A stretch of DNA of 64,000 nucleotides from Phycisphaerae bacterium (GCA_016342495.1 JAEIOG010000001.1:1-64000); one strand, 5' to 3'; shown: positions 13,919-23,662, numbered from the stretch's first letter. Notes: generated by a model not told the origin, from the letters alone. Numbers and translations: made by a program.

Positions 13919-16501
13919 CTATAGGCTTTTGATATAGATTTCACGGAATTGGGGGCCAGCGCCATGGCCTAAGAACCCGATATAACCGGACTTATTGAAC
14001 AGGCCAGGGTGATTATTGCCATCCATGGTTTTACCCTCTGGGGCAGCATCATGGAGATAAGCATCGGTGATGATGGTACCATTGACAATAATGATGATAT
14101 GGTCGCCATCAGCTATGATTTCTTCGCTATTCCACTGTCCAACAGGATTGAGGAAACCACGTTTAGCGGGGACAACACCATAAATTGAACCATGATACTG
14201 ATAAGGCTGAAGGTTTTTATACTGATCAGCGGTATTATCAAGAACCTGGATTTCCATGCCATCATAAGCAGCATTGACATTCAGCTTTGTTCTAATGCCC
14301 ACACCATTATTATCGCCAGAATTGAGTTTGAAATGGAATTTAAAGTGGAAATTATCATACTGGGCATCAGGATAGATATTTCCACCGCCGGTTGCTACGA
14401 TTACCCCATTTGTCGGATCATAATTTTGAGTTGCCCCAACCCAGTTGTCCAGATTTTTGCCATTATATAAACGAGTAAAGCCAACCGGGGCCATCACATC
14501 GAATGAGACAGTTTTAACTTTATTGGATTTTAGTGCATCAAGGTAAGTAGTGGCCTGTTTCTTGATTTCTGCATTAGCAAATTCAATTAGGCTTTCCAGA
14601 ATAGCAGGAACAATCTGGCTGGTTAAGCCAACAAGCTGTTTAGGATTAGGCTGGATGGTTTTCATAGCCGCAGCACAAGCATCGGCGGACAAGTCCTTAT
14701 CTTTAAGCAAAGTAGCGATAATGGATAAGGAAGCATCAGTGGGGAAATTTGCCAGTTGGCCGAGAATGATACGTTTTTCGCTGGGACGTTTCAGTTGGCC
14801 AAGCGCTTTAGTGTAAATGTCGATTTGTTCTGCCGGTGCCATCGCTGAATTTGGAGCCAGGCGAACTATAGAACGGAGAGCTTTGATCTGAGACTTTTCA
14901 TCCGTAGAAGTCAACAGGATATTACAAAGAGTTGGCAAAGCAAAACTATCGGACCAGTCAAATATTGCTGTATATGCGGCTTCTGTGATTTTTGCATCAG
15001 TATTTTTGGTTTGCTCTAAAGTCAAAGTAAAAGCCTGGGAACCACCAATGGCATTAAGAATATCGATTGCGATCAATTTAGATGGAGCCGATAGAGCTGG
15101 AAGCTTCTTAGCGATTAAATCGGCTGTAAGCTTTTTATCAATATCAACATCAAGGCCTTTACTTATCGATTTAGCCAGAGCCGCCGAATTTTTGCCATTG
15201 TTCTCATCAAGAATATAATCCATTATTGCGTTTAGATCATCTTTAGCGATAAGAAAACCAAGTTTAGCCAAAACATTGGGCTGAGCTTTAGCATCCATTT
15301 TCAGGCAGGCGGCAAAAACAGTTTTAAAACATTTAATACGACGAACCGAAGCCAACTCGATGAGCTGGGATTGACTCTGAGGGTCAAGATTAGAACTAAA
15401 AGCAACAGGAAGGACATGAGCAATATCATCATTAGGTTGATATTTCATCAAATCCAATGCGGTTTCACGAATGGAGTTGTCTGCTGAAAGAATTGCCTGG
15501 GTCAGGGTATTATTTTTTTCAATTGCGTCATATGCGGCGATTGCTTTTAAGGTATAAGTATCTGGTTTGGCATTATATTTCTTAAGCCACCATTTCAGTG
15601 TATTGTCACTTTTGATTTTAGCCGCCAGAGCAACAGCATGATTAGCAACAATATAATGATCTTCAAAAGCCTTATAAAGATCATCAAGAGCACCGGTACC
15701 ATTGGCTTGAACCAGAATAGTTAAAGCAGTGGTGCGGGCATGAAAATCTTCATTTTTTTGTAATTTTCGGGCAATAGTAACCGCAGCTGGGATATGTCCT
15801 TGATTTGCAAGATTCAGGCCATAAGTTATCAGCATATCGGTGTCATTTTTTTCCATAATCGGCAAAACCGCCGGTGAGGCAGTTTGAGCTAATAAATAAA
15901 GAGCGGCGCGCTGTAATTGCTTATTAGAACTATCGACATATTTGGTAACCGCCTGGATAGCCATGGTGCTTTGCATGTTAGCAAGAGCGTTAATAGTGGT
16001 TATACGTTGGTTATCATTAATTTTAGCAAGACAGCCAATCAAAGCATTATCCGCTTTATCGGTGCCAATAGTAGCGATGGTACGAACCGCTCTAAAGTTC
16101 AGATAGTCATCAGCTAGATATTTTGCGATAGTGTCGATGGCTGAGCTATCAGCGGACCAGCGAAGCTGATCGATAATAAAGCCTTGAACTTCTTTATCTT
16201 TCTGACTGGTAAGAGCAGCTAATAAGGCATTATTAAAGTTTTGCTTATCGGCTGGTTTAGTCGCGAAACAAGCAAGATTATTAATAGCATAACGAACATT
16301 AACATCTTTGCCCGGTTCAGAATTTAAGCGTTTGCATAACTGGCTGGCGACATCAGGAGTTGCCAGGAGTTCAGAAGCGAATTGGGCTTGCTGCTGAGCG
16401 TTCTGAGCGGGGAATTTATTTAGAACTTCATCAAGGGTAGCGGCCTGTAAACCGACGGTCAACATTAACAATACGATTATCGAAAGTTTTATTTTATTCA
16501 T
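13919..16501 (-). CDS. Secreted HEAT-like repeat protein with C-terminal DUF1080 (3-keto-disaccharide hydrolase) domain
   Basis: An 860-residue exported protein. A signal peptide (KLSIIVLLMLTVGLQAA) is followed by a long array of HEAT/armadillo-like helical pairs from about residue 25 to 650 (for instance AVRTIATIGTDKADNALI and LQRAALYLLAQTASPAVLPI). The C-terminal 200 residues are a DUF1080 jelly roll: FTRLYNGKNLDNWVG, NFHFKFHFKLNSGDNNGVGI, YDGMEIQVLDN, and GYIGFLGHGAGPQFREIYIK. Members of the DUF1080 family hydrolyse 3-keto-glucosides. The upstream Tat oxidoreductase could make such keto sugars. The repeat array probably mediates binding. The terminator at 13862-13891 ends it. Confidence 0.85.
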   Translation of the reverse strand: MNKIKLSIIVLLMLTVGLQAATLDEVLNKFPAQNAQQQAQFASELLATPDVASQLCKRLNSEPGKDVNVRYAINNLACFATKPADKQNFNNALLAALTSQKDKEVQGFIIDQLRWSADSSAIDTIAKYLADDYLNFRAVRTIATIGTDKADNALIGCLAKINDNQRITTINALANMQSTMAIQAVTKYVDSSNKQLQRAALYLLAQTASPAVLPIMEKNDTDMLITYGLNLANQGHIPAAVTIARKLQKNEDFHARTTALTILVQANGTGALDDLYKAFEDHYIVANHAVALAAKIKSDNTLKWWLKKYNAKPDTYTLKAIAAYDAIEKNNTLTQAILSADNSIRETALDLMKYQPNDDIAHVLPVAFSSNLDPQSQSQLIELASVRRIKCFKTVFAACLKMDAKAQPNVLAKLGFLIAKDDLNAIMDYILDENNGKNSAALAKSISKGLDVDIDKKLTADLIAKKLPALSAPSKLIAIDILNAIGGSQAFTLTLEQTKNTDAKITEAAYTAIFDWSDSFALPTLCNILLTSTDEKSQIKALRSIVRLAPNSAMAPAEQIDIYTKALGQLKRPSEKRIILGQLANFPTDASLSIIATLLKDKDLSADACAAAMKTIQPNPKQLVGLTSQIVPAILESLIEFANAEIKKQATTYLDALKSNKVKTVSFDVMAPVGFTRLYNGKNLDNWVGATQNYDPTNGVIVATGGGNIYPDAQYDNFHFKFHFKLNSGDNNGVGIRTKLNVNAAYDGMEIQVLDNTADQYKNLQPYQYHGSIYGVVPAKRGFLNPVGQWNSEEIIADGDHIIIIVNGTIITDAYLHDAAPEGKTMDGNNHPGLFNKSGYIGFLGHGAGPQFREIYIKSL

Positions 16502-16516
16502 TTTATTTCTCTATTT

Positions 16517-16552
16517 ATACCCAAAGGGTATGGGTTATTCTGGCAGAGCCAG
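16517..16552. repeat. Two-hairpin palindromic repeat, copy 1
   Basis: Two adjacent hairpins: ATACCC-AAA-GGGTAT and CTGGC-AGA-GCCAG. A homologous pair lies at 43215-43249, again just upstream of a minus-strand start codon. Part copies are at 37694-37705 and 62190-62205. Confidence 0.6.
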
Positions 16553-16664
16553 TCCTAAGAACCTGTAATATAATAACTTATGTATTGGCAAAACGTAAAA
16601 TTTCAACGGATATCGTTATACTTAATTTGCCAAAGGCATAAATACCACAATTTGAACTTATAAC

Positions 16665-17933
16665 TTACATTCGCCATGGACCACGCATTGGCTGTTTTAC
16701 GAAACGGTTAGCCTGATCGTCATTGATAAATATTTGTTTATCAGGATCATACTGCAGTGACCGGTTCACTCGTAATGCGGTCTTGGCAAGATTAATCAAG
16801 GTACAAGACCTATGGCCATTAGATTCATTCAGGGCGAATTTTTTACGGGTTTTGACCGCATGTTCAAAATCGGTAACCTGTTCGATTGGTTCAGGTAAAG
16901 CATTAACAAAACCTCTGAGATTCGGGATGGTGCTACGATAGTCACGCCAAACCTTGCCATTAGGCCCTTCGATAAAAGGCTCCCCGGCAAGGCTTTCGTT
17001 ACCATCGAGGATTATTTCGCAGCCATCAGCATAACGCAGGGTTACCCGTCGCCAAGGGCCTACAGCATCATAATGCTGCTGAGGACTATCAACTTCAACC
17101 GAAACCGGGCTGGTATCGTCTTTACCTAAGATATATTGAATTGGGTCAAGATAATGCTGGCCCATATCTCCAAGGCCGCCGCCATCATAATCCCAATAAC
17201 CACGGAAAGTTCCATGGGTGCGATGGGAATTATAAGGTTTAAATGGTGCCGGTCCGAGCCATAAATCATAATCAAGCTGCTTAGGGATATCCATGACAGG
17301 CAAAGTAGTTTTTCCTGACCAGTAGAATTTCCAACCAAAACCAGTAGAAGCATTAACGACAACTTTCAAAGGCCAACCCAGAGCTTTGCTCTCGAGGAGT
17401 TTCTTGAGGTCTTTAACATAATAACCGGAGCCATAGAACTTACTGGCAAACCTGAACCAGGTATTGATCCGGAAAATCGAGCCATACTTATTGACAGCTT
17501 CGACAACCTTTTTTCCTTCGTAGATTGTACGGGTCATTGGTTTTTCACACCAGATATCCTTGCCAGCTTCGGCTGCGGCAACGGACATCAGACCATGCCA
17601 ATGTGGCGGAGTTGCGATATGGACGATATCAATATCAGGCCTTAACAGCAATTCACGGAAATCAGTATAGGTTTTAATATCTTTGCTATTGCCCAACTTG
17701 GCATGGGTGTTGGCAAGATGGCCTTTGTCGGCATCGCAGATAGCCAGTAATTTAGAGCTGCCATAGCCAAGATGGCCCTGTCCCATGCCACCAACACCGA
17801 TAACGGCCTTGGTAAGTTGTTCAGATGGAGCGGTGAACCCGCGACCGCCAAGTACGTAGCGAGGCACGATAGAAAAAACCCCTGCTGCTAAAATTGATTT
17901 TTTCAGGAATGATCTTCTGGTTTGTTTTGCCAT
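16665..17933 (-). CDS. Tat-exported Gfo/Idh/MocA family oxidoreductase
   Basis: A 422-residue periplasmic NAD(P)-dependent sugar oxidoreductase. The twin-arginine signal RRSFLKKSILAAGVFSIVP occupies residues 6-24. The Rossmann domain follows (KAVIGVGGMGQGHLGYGSSKL, LLAICDADKGHLANTHAKLG) with the family EKPM motif (DIWCEKPMTRTIYEGKKVVEA). The GFO/IDH-like C-terminal domain includes YDYDGGGLGDMGQHYLDPI, where histidine is the probable catalytic residue. Such exported family members are abundant in planctomycetes and likely oxidise sugars at C3. It lies 59 bases downstream of the isomerase-like gene in the same direction. Confidence 0.88.
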   Translation of the reverse strand: MAKQTRRSFLKKSILAAGVFSIVPRYVLGGRGFTAPSEQLTKAVIGVGGMGQGHLGYGSSKLLAICDADKGHLANTHAKLGNSKDIKTYTDFRELLLRPDIDIVHIATPPHWHGLMSVAAAEAGKDIWCEKPMTRTIYEGKKVVEAVNKYGSIFRINTWFRFASKFYGSGYYVKDLKKLLESKALGWPLKVVVNASTGFGWKFYWSGKTTLPVMDIPKQLDYDLWLGPAPFKPYNSHRTHGTFRGYWDYDGGGLGDMGQHYLDPIQYILGKDDTSPVSVEVDSPQQHYDAVGPWRRVTLRYADGCEIILDGNESLAGEPFIEGPNGKVWRDYRSTIPNLRGFVNALPEPIEQVTDFEHAVKTRKKFALNESNGHRSCTLINLAKTALRVNRSLQYDPDKQIFINDDQANRFVKQPMRGPWRM

Positions 17934-17992
17934 AATAATCTCTTATAAATAGTAAATTAAAATTTTTGGTTTCGATAAAATTAAGGGGTAAA

Positions 17993-18802
17993 TTAGCTAA
18001 TGAGAGCTTCGATAGCCAATTTAATATCAGCAACCCGCTGATCTCCGGCTTCACGTTCGATAGCCACAGCGCCATGGTAATTGTTTTTATCCAGGGCATC
18101 CAAGAAGCCATCGGCATCGACCTGGCCAGTTGACCATGGTACTTCACTGCCCCATGTACCGGGCGTTTCAGAAGCAATGGCATCTTTAATATGGACATGC
18201 TTGATCCAGGGGGCCAGGATGTAGACAGCATCGATTGGGTCGCCCTTGCCATAGAGTATCATGTTGGCGGGGTCAAAATTCACCCCGACAGCTGGATGGC
18301 CCAGTTCTTCGAGAAAATCTTTAAGTTCTGAGGCAGACTCCTGGCCACTTTCCAATAATAGCATAATTCCTGCTTTTTCGGCGGCGTTTGCTAATAATTT
18401 GACACGTTCATAAAATTTAGCCGCATAAGCCGGGTCGCTATGGTCAATAAAGCCAATATGGGTTGTCAAATATTTCACACCCAGACCGGCAGTTATTTTG
18501 ATAGCATCCAAAACCCGTTGGCAATTCTTTTCCCAGCAGTCATCCGGGGCGATGCCGCCGGAAACCTTTATGGTATCAAGAGTTGTGTAATCTTCCTGAG
18601 GGAAACCGACCATAGTGGCAGTAATACCCCAAGGTTGGGCTTTGACGAAGGTTTTGAATTCTTCGGCGTTGCCTTCAAGAGCCGGACAGAGGTCCAGATG
18701 AACATTTTGCAGGCCTAAATCAGCGATAATGGGCGTTAATTCTTTAATATCACATTGCAATGACCATGTGCAAACCGATATTGGATGGTGTTTGTGCATC
18801 AT
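17993..18802 (-). CDS. Sugar phosphate isomerase/epimerase family (xylose isomerase-like TIM barrel)
   Basis: A 269-residue protein of the AP endonuclease 2/xylose isomerase-like fold. I start at the ATG ending at 18802 (MMHKHHPISVCTWSLQ) because GAGAGGA lies 7 bases upstream; the open frame extends 24 codons further without such a site. Barrel strands with metal ligands are visible: YLTTHIGFIDHSD, LLLESGQESASELKDFLEEL, VGVNFDPANMILYG, and HVHIKDAI. No signal peptide is present, so it acts in the cytoplasm, perhaps on the oxidised sugars that neighbouring exported enzymes release. Co-directional with the oxidoreductase and probably in one transcript. Confidence 0.85.
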   Translation of the reverse strand: MMHKHHPISVCTWSLQCDIKELTPIIADLGLQNVHLDLCPALEGNAEEFKTFVKAQPWGITATMVGFPQEDYTTLDTIKVSGGIAPDDCWEKNCQRVLDAIKITAGLGVKYLTTHIGFIDHSDPAYAAKFYERVKLLANAAEKAGIMLLLESGQESASELKDFLEELGHPAVGVNFDPANMILYGKGDPIDAVYILAPWIKHVHIKDAIASETPGTWGSEVPWSTGQVDADGFLDALDKNNYHGAVAIEREAGDQRVADIKLAIEALIS

Positions 18803-18923
18803 TTTAATAGTCCTCTCACAAGGTATTTGTATGGTTTTGATGTCAGCTGAACCTCGAAAGAGACAGACAGCCAATTATATATGTCAGGGATAAAGTGATT
18901 CGGCGGTATTTTTTTAATAAATT

Positions 18924-18947
18924 TATATTAAGGGGCCTCTAAAAAGT
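18924..18947 (+). repeat. Short TTAAGGGG-CCTCTAAAAA repeat piece
   Basis: TATATTAAGGGGCCTCTAAA resembles the start of the repeat at 37712-37738 (TATATTAAGGGAACCTCTTA) and, more loosely, 23663-23680. Probably a member of the same intergenic family. Confidence 0.35.
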
Positions 18948-18967
18948 CAATTATTAAAGATACCCTT

Positions 18968-19002
18968 AAAATAAAAAAAGCTCCCTGGAGATGCAAGGAG
19001 CT
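18968..19002 (-). terminator. Rho-independent terminator of the DUF5703 gene
   Basis: On the minus strand a 6-bp stem AGCTCC/GGAGCT with a 12-base loop is followed by TTTTTTTATTTTA. It lies 35 bases after the stop of the gene at 19038-21461. Confidence 0.75.
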
Positions 19003-19037
19003 ATGGGTCAGTACGTTCCAGAAACATAAATACTAGA

Positions 19038-21461
19038 TTATTTGAATTCGATTAGTTTAATGTCAGACTTTCTTGATTCGGGTGTAACTGTGAGGGATTG
19101 GATTTTACCATCTTTGAGCTGGCCTTCGATTGTGGTTTGGTATGGGGCGTGGAGTTTGAAATTGACATCCCAGTCTTTGGGCCAGGCGGGGAAGAGGTAA
19201 ATTTCTTTGCCGATGGTCTGGATGAGCATTTCCTGGAGGCCAATCATGCCACTGCCGCCCCAGTTATGGTCGGGCACCCAATCATGGCCGGGACCCCAGA
19301 ATGTTGGGTAGCGACGCGGGCTGTCATCGAGTTTTTTGATATTATAGCTGGCGGCCTGTTCGGTCATGCCCATTCGAGCGTAAAAAATGCCATCCTGATG
19401 CCAACTGATTACCATGTTTTTGGGGAAATTGCCGTGTTTCCAGGTATTGCGAAAAGTCTGCATGTAGTCACTGTCTTTGCCTTGCAGGTCAAAACGGTTG
19501 AAGGGAAACAATGGATAGAACTGAGGGCACTCAACGTTTTGATAGCGTTTCCATGATTCAGCAGGTTTTATTGTTTTGTCGCCATTGACGTTATCAAAAG
19601 CAAAATCCGGGATGGAATTTAAGAATTGACGATAATATTTTTTATCGCGAAGTTTGAGTATGTTATCATCAAGAGTCAGGATAGATTCGAGGCCGGCTTT
19701 GAGTCCGGCAAGGACATCGGAAGGATTTTTAGCGCCACGATAGGACTCACATGAAGTCGAAGGGAAAATGACTAATTTGCCGTTGTTATTTAATTCCTTG
19801 CCGGTACGCATTTTTTCACGCAGGCGATAATGTTCATCGAAGAAAATAAGGGCATTTTCAATAAAAGGCATGTATTTGGATATATCGGCTCCGGTAAAAC
19901 GGTGATATTCCATAATCATATAGGCATTTTCAAGCTGAGATTCCCAATGATAGCCAATGCAGTTGTTGGCCATCACGCCGGGCTCGACGAAGCTATTGTA
20001 ACCCTGGGCGCCATCGGCACGCGGGTCGCCAAAAGGAACTTCTGTGCCACGATTGCGGGAGCCACCTTCCCAGCCCCAGCCAGCACCTATAGCAACACCG
20101 GGGACACTGATATATTCAGAATATACCGCACCATCATGGCCAAAGTGGGCCTTGACCCGGGCTCGAGAACCACCTAAAGCTTTGCGGTAGAGTTCAAAAT
20201 TAGGGAGGATGGCATCGAAGTCACCAGCTTTTAGCATAGGCCAATGCAGAAGTCTTTGGTTTTGAGCAGTAAAGACCCCGCCACCCCAGTCGCGCCAATC
20301 AGGGCCGAAGTTTTTGCCTTTGGCACCGATTACATGGCCATCGACGGTAAAGTTACCGCCATTAAATTTAGTGGGATATTCTCCAAAGGCATTGCAGCCC
20401 AGTTGATAGCGGAAGAGATTGTAGTTTCTAGCTATCCGCCAGGGCTTGCTGGATGGATCGGGTTTATCAGGATTAATAGAAATCCAGGAACGCTGCCAGA
20501 AGGATTTCCACCAGGATTGGGTGGCCTGGCGTTTGTTTTCGATATTATTAGCGGAATCGGCGATTAATTCATTGAGTTTTGTACGCCATTGGTCGATTGT
20601 TTCAGTTTGAGCGATATGAGTGACGATGCGAAGCTGGTGTTTTTGGGCAGGATGGGTTGAAATAAGATGCCATGCTTTATAAGGCGTGACTTGATATTTG
20701 TCGGTGGTCTGGTTGGCTGTTTTGAAATTTGTGCCGAGCATCGCGCCGCCGAAGGTTCGGCCTTTTAGATCATCGACAATTTCATCTTTATATTTTTCCA
20801 GCCCCTGCTGCTTAATCAAGACTTCTGGGATAATTTTATTATCGGGGTTACGATGATAGAAAATAATTGAGTTATTTTGAGAAGAAATGGTGTCTTTGCT
20901 GAGGGTGATCTTGCCGGGGTATGCTTCCATTGAAAAGATAGGACGACGACTAAGATTGTTGGGGATGTCTCTATCTTCCAGCCGCCAGTTTTCATAAGCG
21001 GCATCAACGGAAATATTTTGTGAGGAATCGACATCAACATAGATAGTAGAATCTTTGATGTTTACCCAAACTTTGACGGTTGCGTTTAGAGGTTTGCCGT
21101 TAGCCTGAGATTGAGCCTGAATTTCGACAAAGCCCTGTTTAAGTTTGAGCTCCTGTTTGAATGTTTTACCGGCAAAGGGGTTAGGGGTCATTTCAAGGCG
21201 GATTCTGCCAAGTTTGAGATATTGATTGTTTTCGGCCAGACTGCCGCTGCGCTGGATGTAAAACAGTAATTCGCCCTTTTCGGCCCAGACATTCAAACCA
21301 ATATCGCCGCCGCCACATGGCATGGAAGCAGCTGAATTGTCGCTTTGAGAATCCCAAATGATGTTATACTGGTTGAGCCAATCTAAATTTTGGGCATTGG
21401 CGACGATTGAGAAAATGCAAATTACTAACAAGATTAGTTTTATTTTTAGTGAAATTTTCAA
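19038..21461 (-). CDS. Secreted DUF5703 / glycoside-hydrolase-like protein
   Basis: An 807-residue exported protein with a signal peptide (IKLILLVICIFSIVANAQ). The N-terminal DUF5703 region shows YNIIWDSQSDNSAASMPCGG, then DIGLNVWAEKGELLFYIQ and YLKLGRIRLEMTPNPF, like the N-domain of GH95-type enzymes. The rest resembles an (alpha/alpha)6 toroid, for instance NCIGYHWESQLENAYMIMEY, VIFPSTSCESYRGAKNP and WHQDGIFYARMGMTEQA. A C-terminal beta domain ends the protein (TIEGQLKDGKIQSLTV). I expect a glycosidase acting on complex polysaccharide in the periplasm or outside the cell; the substrate is unknown. It follows the PL8 lyase gene by 42 bases, so both are likely co-transcribed. Confidence 0.82.
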   Translation of the reverse strand: MKISLKIKLILLVICIFSIVANAQNLDWLNQYNIIWDSQSDNSAASMPCGGGDIGLNVWAEKGELLFYIQRSGSLAENNQYLKLGRIRLEMTPNPFAGKTFKQELKLKQGFVEIQAQSQANGKPLNATVKVWVNIKDSTIYVDVDSSQNISVDAAYENWRLEDRDIPNNLSRRPIFSMEAYPGKITLSKDTISSQNNSIIFYHRNPDNKIIPEVLIKQQGLEKYKDEIVDDLKGRTFGGAMLGTNFKTANQTTDKYQVTPYKAWHLISTHPAQKHQLRIVTHIAQTETIDQWRTKLNELIADSANNIENKRQATQSWWKSFWQRSWISINPDKPDPSSKPWRIARNYNLFRYQLGCNAFGEYPTKFNGGNFTVDGHVIGAKGKNFGPDWRDWGGGVFTAQNQRLLHWPMLKAGDFDAILPNFELYRKALGGSRARVKAHFGHDGAVYSEYISVPGVAIGAGWGWEGGSRNRGTEVPFGDPRADGAQGYNSFVEPGVMANNCIGYHWESQLENAYMIMEYHRFTGADISKYMPFIENALIFFDEHYRLREKMRTGKELNNNGKLVIFPSTSCESYRGAKNPSDVLAGLKAGLESILTLDDNILKLRDKKYYRQFLNSIPDFAFDNVNGDKTIKPAESWKRYQNVECPQFYPLFPFNRFDLQGKDSDYMQTFRNTWKHGNFPKNMVISWHQDGIFYARMGMTEQAASYNIKKLDDSPRRYPTFWGPGHDWVPDHNWGGSGMIGLQEMLIQTIGKEIYLFPAWPKDWDVNFKLHAPYQTTIEGQLKDGKIQSLTVTPESRKSDIKLIEFK

Positions 21462-21503
21462 TTTGTTACCCTTAACTACTTAGTGTATTTACATTCTGTT
21501 TTT

Positions 21504-23636
21504 TTACTGATTTTCTATTGTCACACTGGTTCCGGCATAGTCGCCCTGAGGCAGGTCGATGGCGATATCTTTTTCGCCTGATATAGACATATGGAGCCGA
21601 CTTAATTTGCGGGTCGGGTCGGAAACTGTAATCTGGTCAATTTTATTATTTTTCATTTTTAACATGACAATGCCGGGTGAGTCAAGAGTAATATCTATGG
21701 CTTTGGCAATGGTTATTGTTCCAGAAGTATAGAATACCGCCTGGACGATACCGAGAGATGTGTGTTTGACGCATTGGATTTGTGAATTATTAGATAATGT
21801 TTCTATTGGGCGTTCTGTATTTAGTTGTTTTGGGATTGTGACCGGGACGACAATGTACTGATAAGTAACATCTTTGGTATCCATTTTGCCGGGGTAAAGC
21901 CACAGGTTTTCGCCCTGGGGACGTTTGCCGTGATTGATCCAGAGTTTGAATACATCTTTTTCAACCAGTTCTTTTGAAGAAGAAGACTGTTTGTTTATAT
22001 CATACCAACGGCCAGATTCAGTTTTGTTTGAGAGGTTAATATTAGCTGGTTCAGGAAATATATAACCGATGCCGTTGTGGAATACCCATTTTGTCTGGTC
22101 TATATGATGGTCCCCAGGTTCGATTTTAGTTTGTTCATTTGCTCTTGACACTATTACATCACTGCGTAAAAGTGACTGATTAATTGTCGTAGCGATGGGA
22201 TTATTAAAATCATTAGAAGCAATACCAGCACCAAGGCAGACATATTCATCATCGAAAAAGAACCATGACTTTTTGACACGAATAAAGTCATGGGGGCTGA
22301 TAAAATCAAAGCCAACAACACCATAGAGGCCATCGGTAGCAGCCCCGACAAAATCAGTAAGGCCATCCTGCAGCACTTCATTGGAAGAAGGCATTTTGGG
22401 CTTTTGCAGGACGGTGGTACCGGGGATTTTCTGCCAGTCGTAGACAGGCCAGATATTCAGGTATTCATCGCCTTTTACTGCCAGGTGATTGGCGCCATCA
22501 CTTTTATAATGATTAAAAATGCCCTCGCTGTTATGGGCAAGTTCCATATTGCGATTGCGGGTAGAGAACATTCTTACCGAAGTATAAAAATCGGGACGTT
22601 GGAAAACGAAATGCTCTGATTGCCAGAAGAATTTAGCGAATGAAAGTGTCGGTTTGTCAATTTTACCTTTGCAAAGGTCGATAATTTCTTTTATCTCATT
22701 CTTGCGATAATCGCTGGCTTCATAGAGATTTTCCAGTGGAATCAGCAGAGAGTGAGCCGATGCAGTTTCTTTTCTGGTGATGTCACGGTTGGCTACACCT
22801 TTATCATCATATTTGCCATAAACTTTCTGTTTGCAAAGTCCATCTAAATGATAATCGACTAGAAGCTTTATTTTTTCTTCAGAAAAAGCGTATTTGGTGC
22901 CAGCGACACAGGCGGCCCACAGGGCGCAATTCTGGCCATAGCCTGAGCCATAAGAAACGGTGTTATTAACCCGATGGACGCGATGATGGAAGCTAAAGTC
23001 ACACTGCATGCCCCGAAAGCCAGTCATGAGTTTTATCTGGTCCTGGATTATATCAATCAGTTGGGAAAAATTTTCTTCATCACCAATAAGGATGTAATTT
23101 TGAGCTTCGATCGAACAAATTTTGACCCTGTCGGCACTTTGGCGCGCCCAGCGGTCGTCTTTGCTGGCACGTTTAATCATAGGTTGTAATTTTTTCAAAA
23201 TATCAGGATCAATGTCTTTTTCCATGATTAGAGAAATTTTCACGAAAGTTCTGGGGGTAAAAACGATGTTGTACCACCAGTTAGCACTGATAAAATTATA
23301 CTCGCACCAAAATTTTAAGGCTTTATTAATAGTGATTTTAAGTTTTTGATCTTTATAGAATTTAGATTTATTATTGCAGTATGCCAGAGCCATAGATTCG
23401 AGGTTTTCGACATGAATGCTGTGCTGGTATCCGGTAAGAGATAAGTCTTTATAATTAATCTCGGGCCAAGAGCCATCATCTTTTATTGTGGACATTGCCT
23501 GTTCTACAAGAGAATCATTAATGTCGGACCTAAGCAGTTCTTTGATTAAATTGGTTTTGATTACTTGTAAATCATTTTGAGCAAAAACCAGAGTGGACAT
23601 TGCAAAACAAAAAATCATGCTTAATATTATTTTCAT
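21504..23636 (-). CDS. Polysaccharide lyase family 8-like protein (hyaluronate/chondroitin/xanthan lyase type)
   Basis: A 710-residue exported lyase that should cleave uronic-acid-containing polysaccharides by beta-elimination. The signal peptide is IILSMIFCFAMSTLVFAQ. An alpha toroid carries PL8 landmarks: NWWYNIVFTPRTFVK near residue 118, the catalytic His/Tyr segment DFSFHHRV then YGSGYGQN near residues 212-236, and the Arg/Asn-containing RNRNMELAHNSEGIFNHY near 365. The super-beta-sandwich has GDEYLNIWPVYDWQKIPGTT, a strong family marker. The family includes chondroitin AC, hyaluronate and xanthan lyases, and the sequence alone does not separate these. First gene of a pair with the DUF5703 protein. 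Confidence 0.87.
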   Translation of the reverse strand: MKIILSMIFCFAMSTLVFAQNDLQVIKTNLIKELLRSDINDSLVEQAMSTIKDDGSWPEINYKDLSLTGYQHSIHVENLESMALAYCNNKSKFYKDQKLKITINKALKFWCEYNFISANWWYNIVFTPRTFVKISLIMEKDIDPDILKKLQPMIKRASKDDRWARQSADRVKICSIEAQNYILIGDEENFSQLIDIIQDQIKLMTGFRGMQCDFSFHHRVHRVNNTVSYGSGYGQNCALWAACVAGTKYAFSEEKIKLLVDYHLDGLCKQKVYGKYDDKGVANRDITRKETASAHSLLIPLENLYEASDYRKNEIKEIIDLCKGKIDKPTLSFAKFFWQSEHFVFQRPDFYTSVRMFSTRNRNMELAHNSEGIFNHYKSDGANHLAVKGDEYLNIWPVYDWQKIPGTTVLQKPKMPSSNEVLQDGLTDFVGAATDGLYGVVGFDFISPHDFIRVKKSWFFFDDEYVCLGAGIASNDFNNPIATTINQSLLRSDVIVSRANEQTKIEPGDHHIDQTKWVFHNGIGYIFPEPANINLSNKTESGRWYDINKQSSSSKELVEKDVFKLWINHGKRPQGENLWLYPGKMDTKDVTYQYIVVPVTIPKQLNTERPIETLSNNSQIQCVKHTSLGIVQAVFYTSGTITIAKAIDITLDSPGIVMLKMKNNKIDQITVSDPTRKLSRLHMSISGEKDIAIDLPQGDYAGTSVTIENQ

Positions 23637-23662
23637 TATTAATTCCTTTTAATGAATAGCTT

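Noticed and set aside
19098-19556. 152-codon plus frame opposite the DUF5703 gene
   Set aside because: Antisense of a conserved coding gene; no domain recognised.
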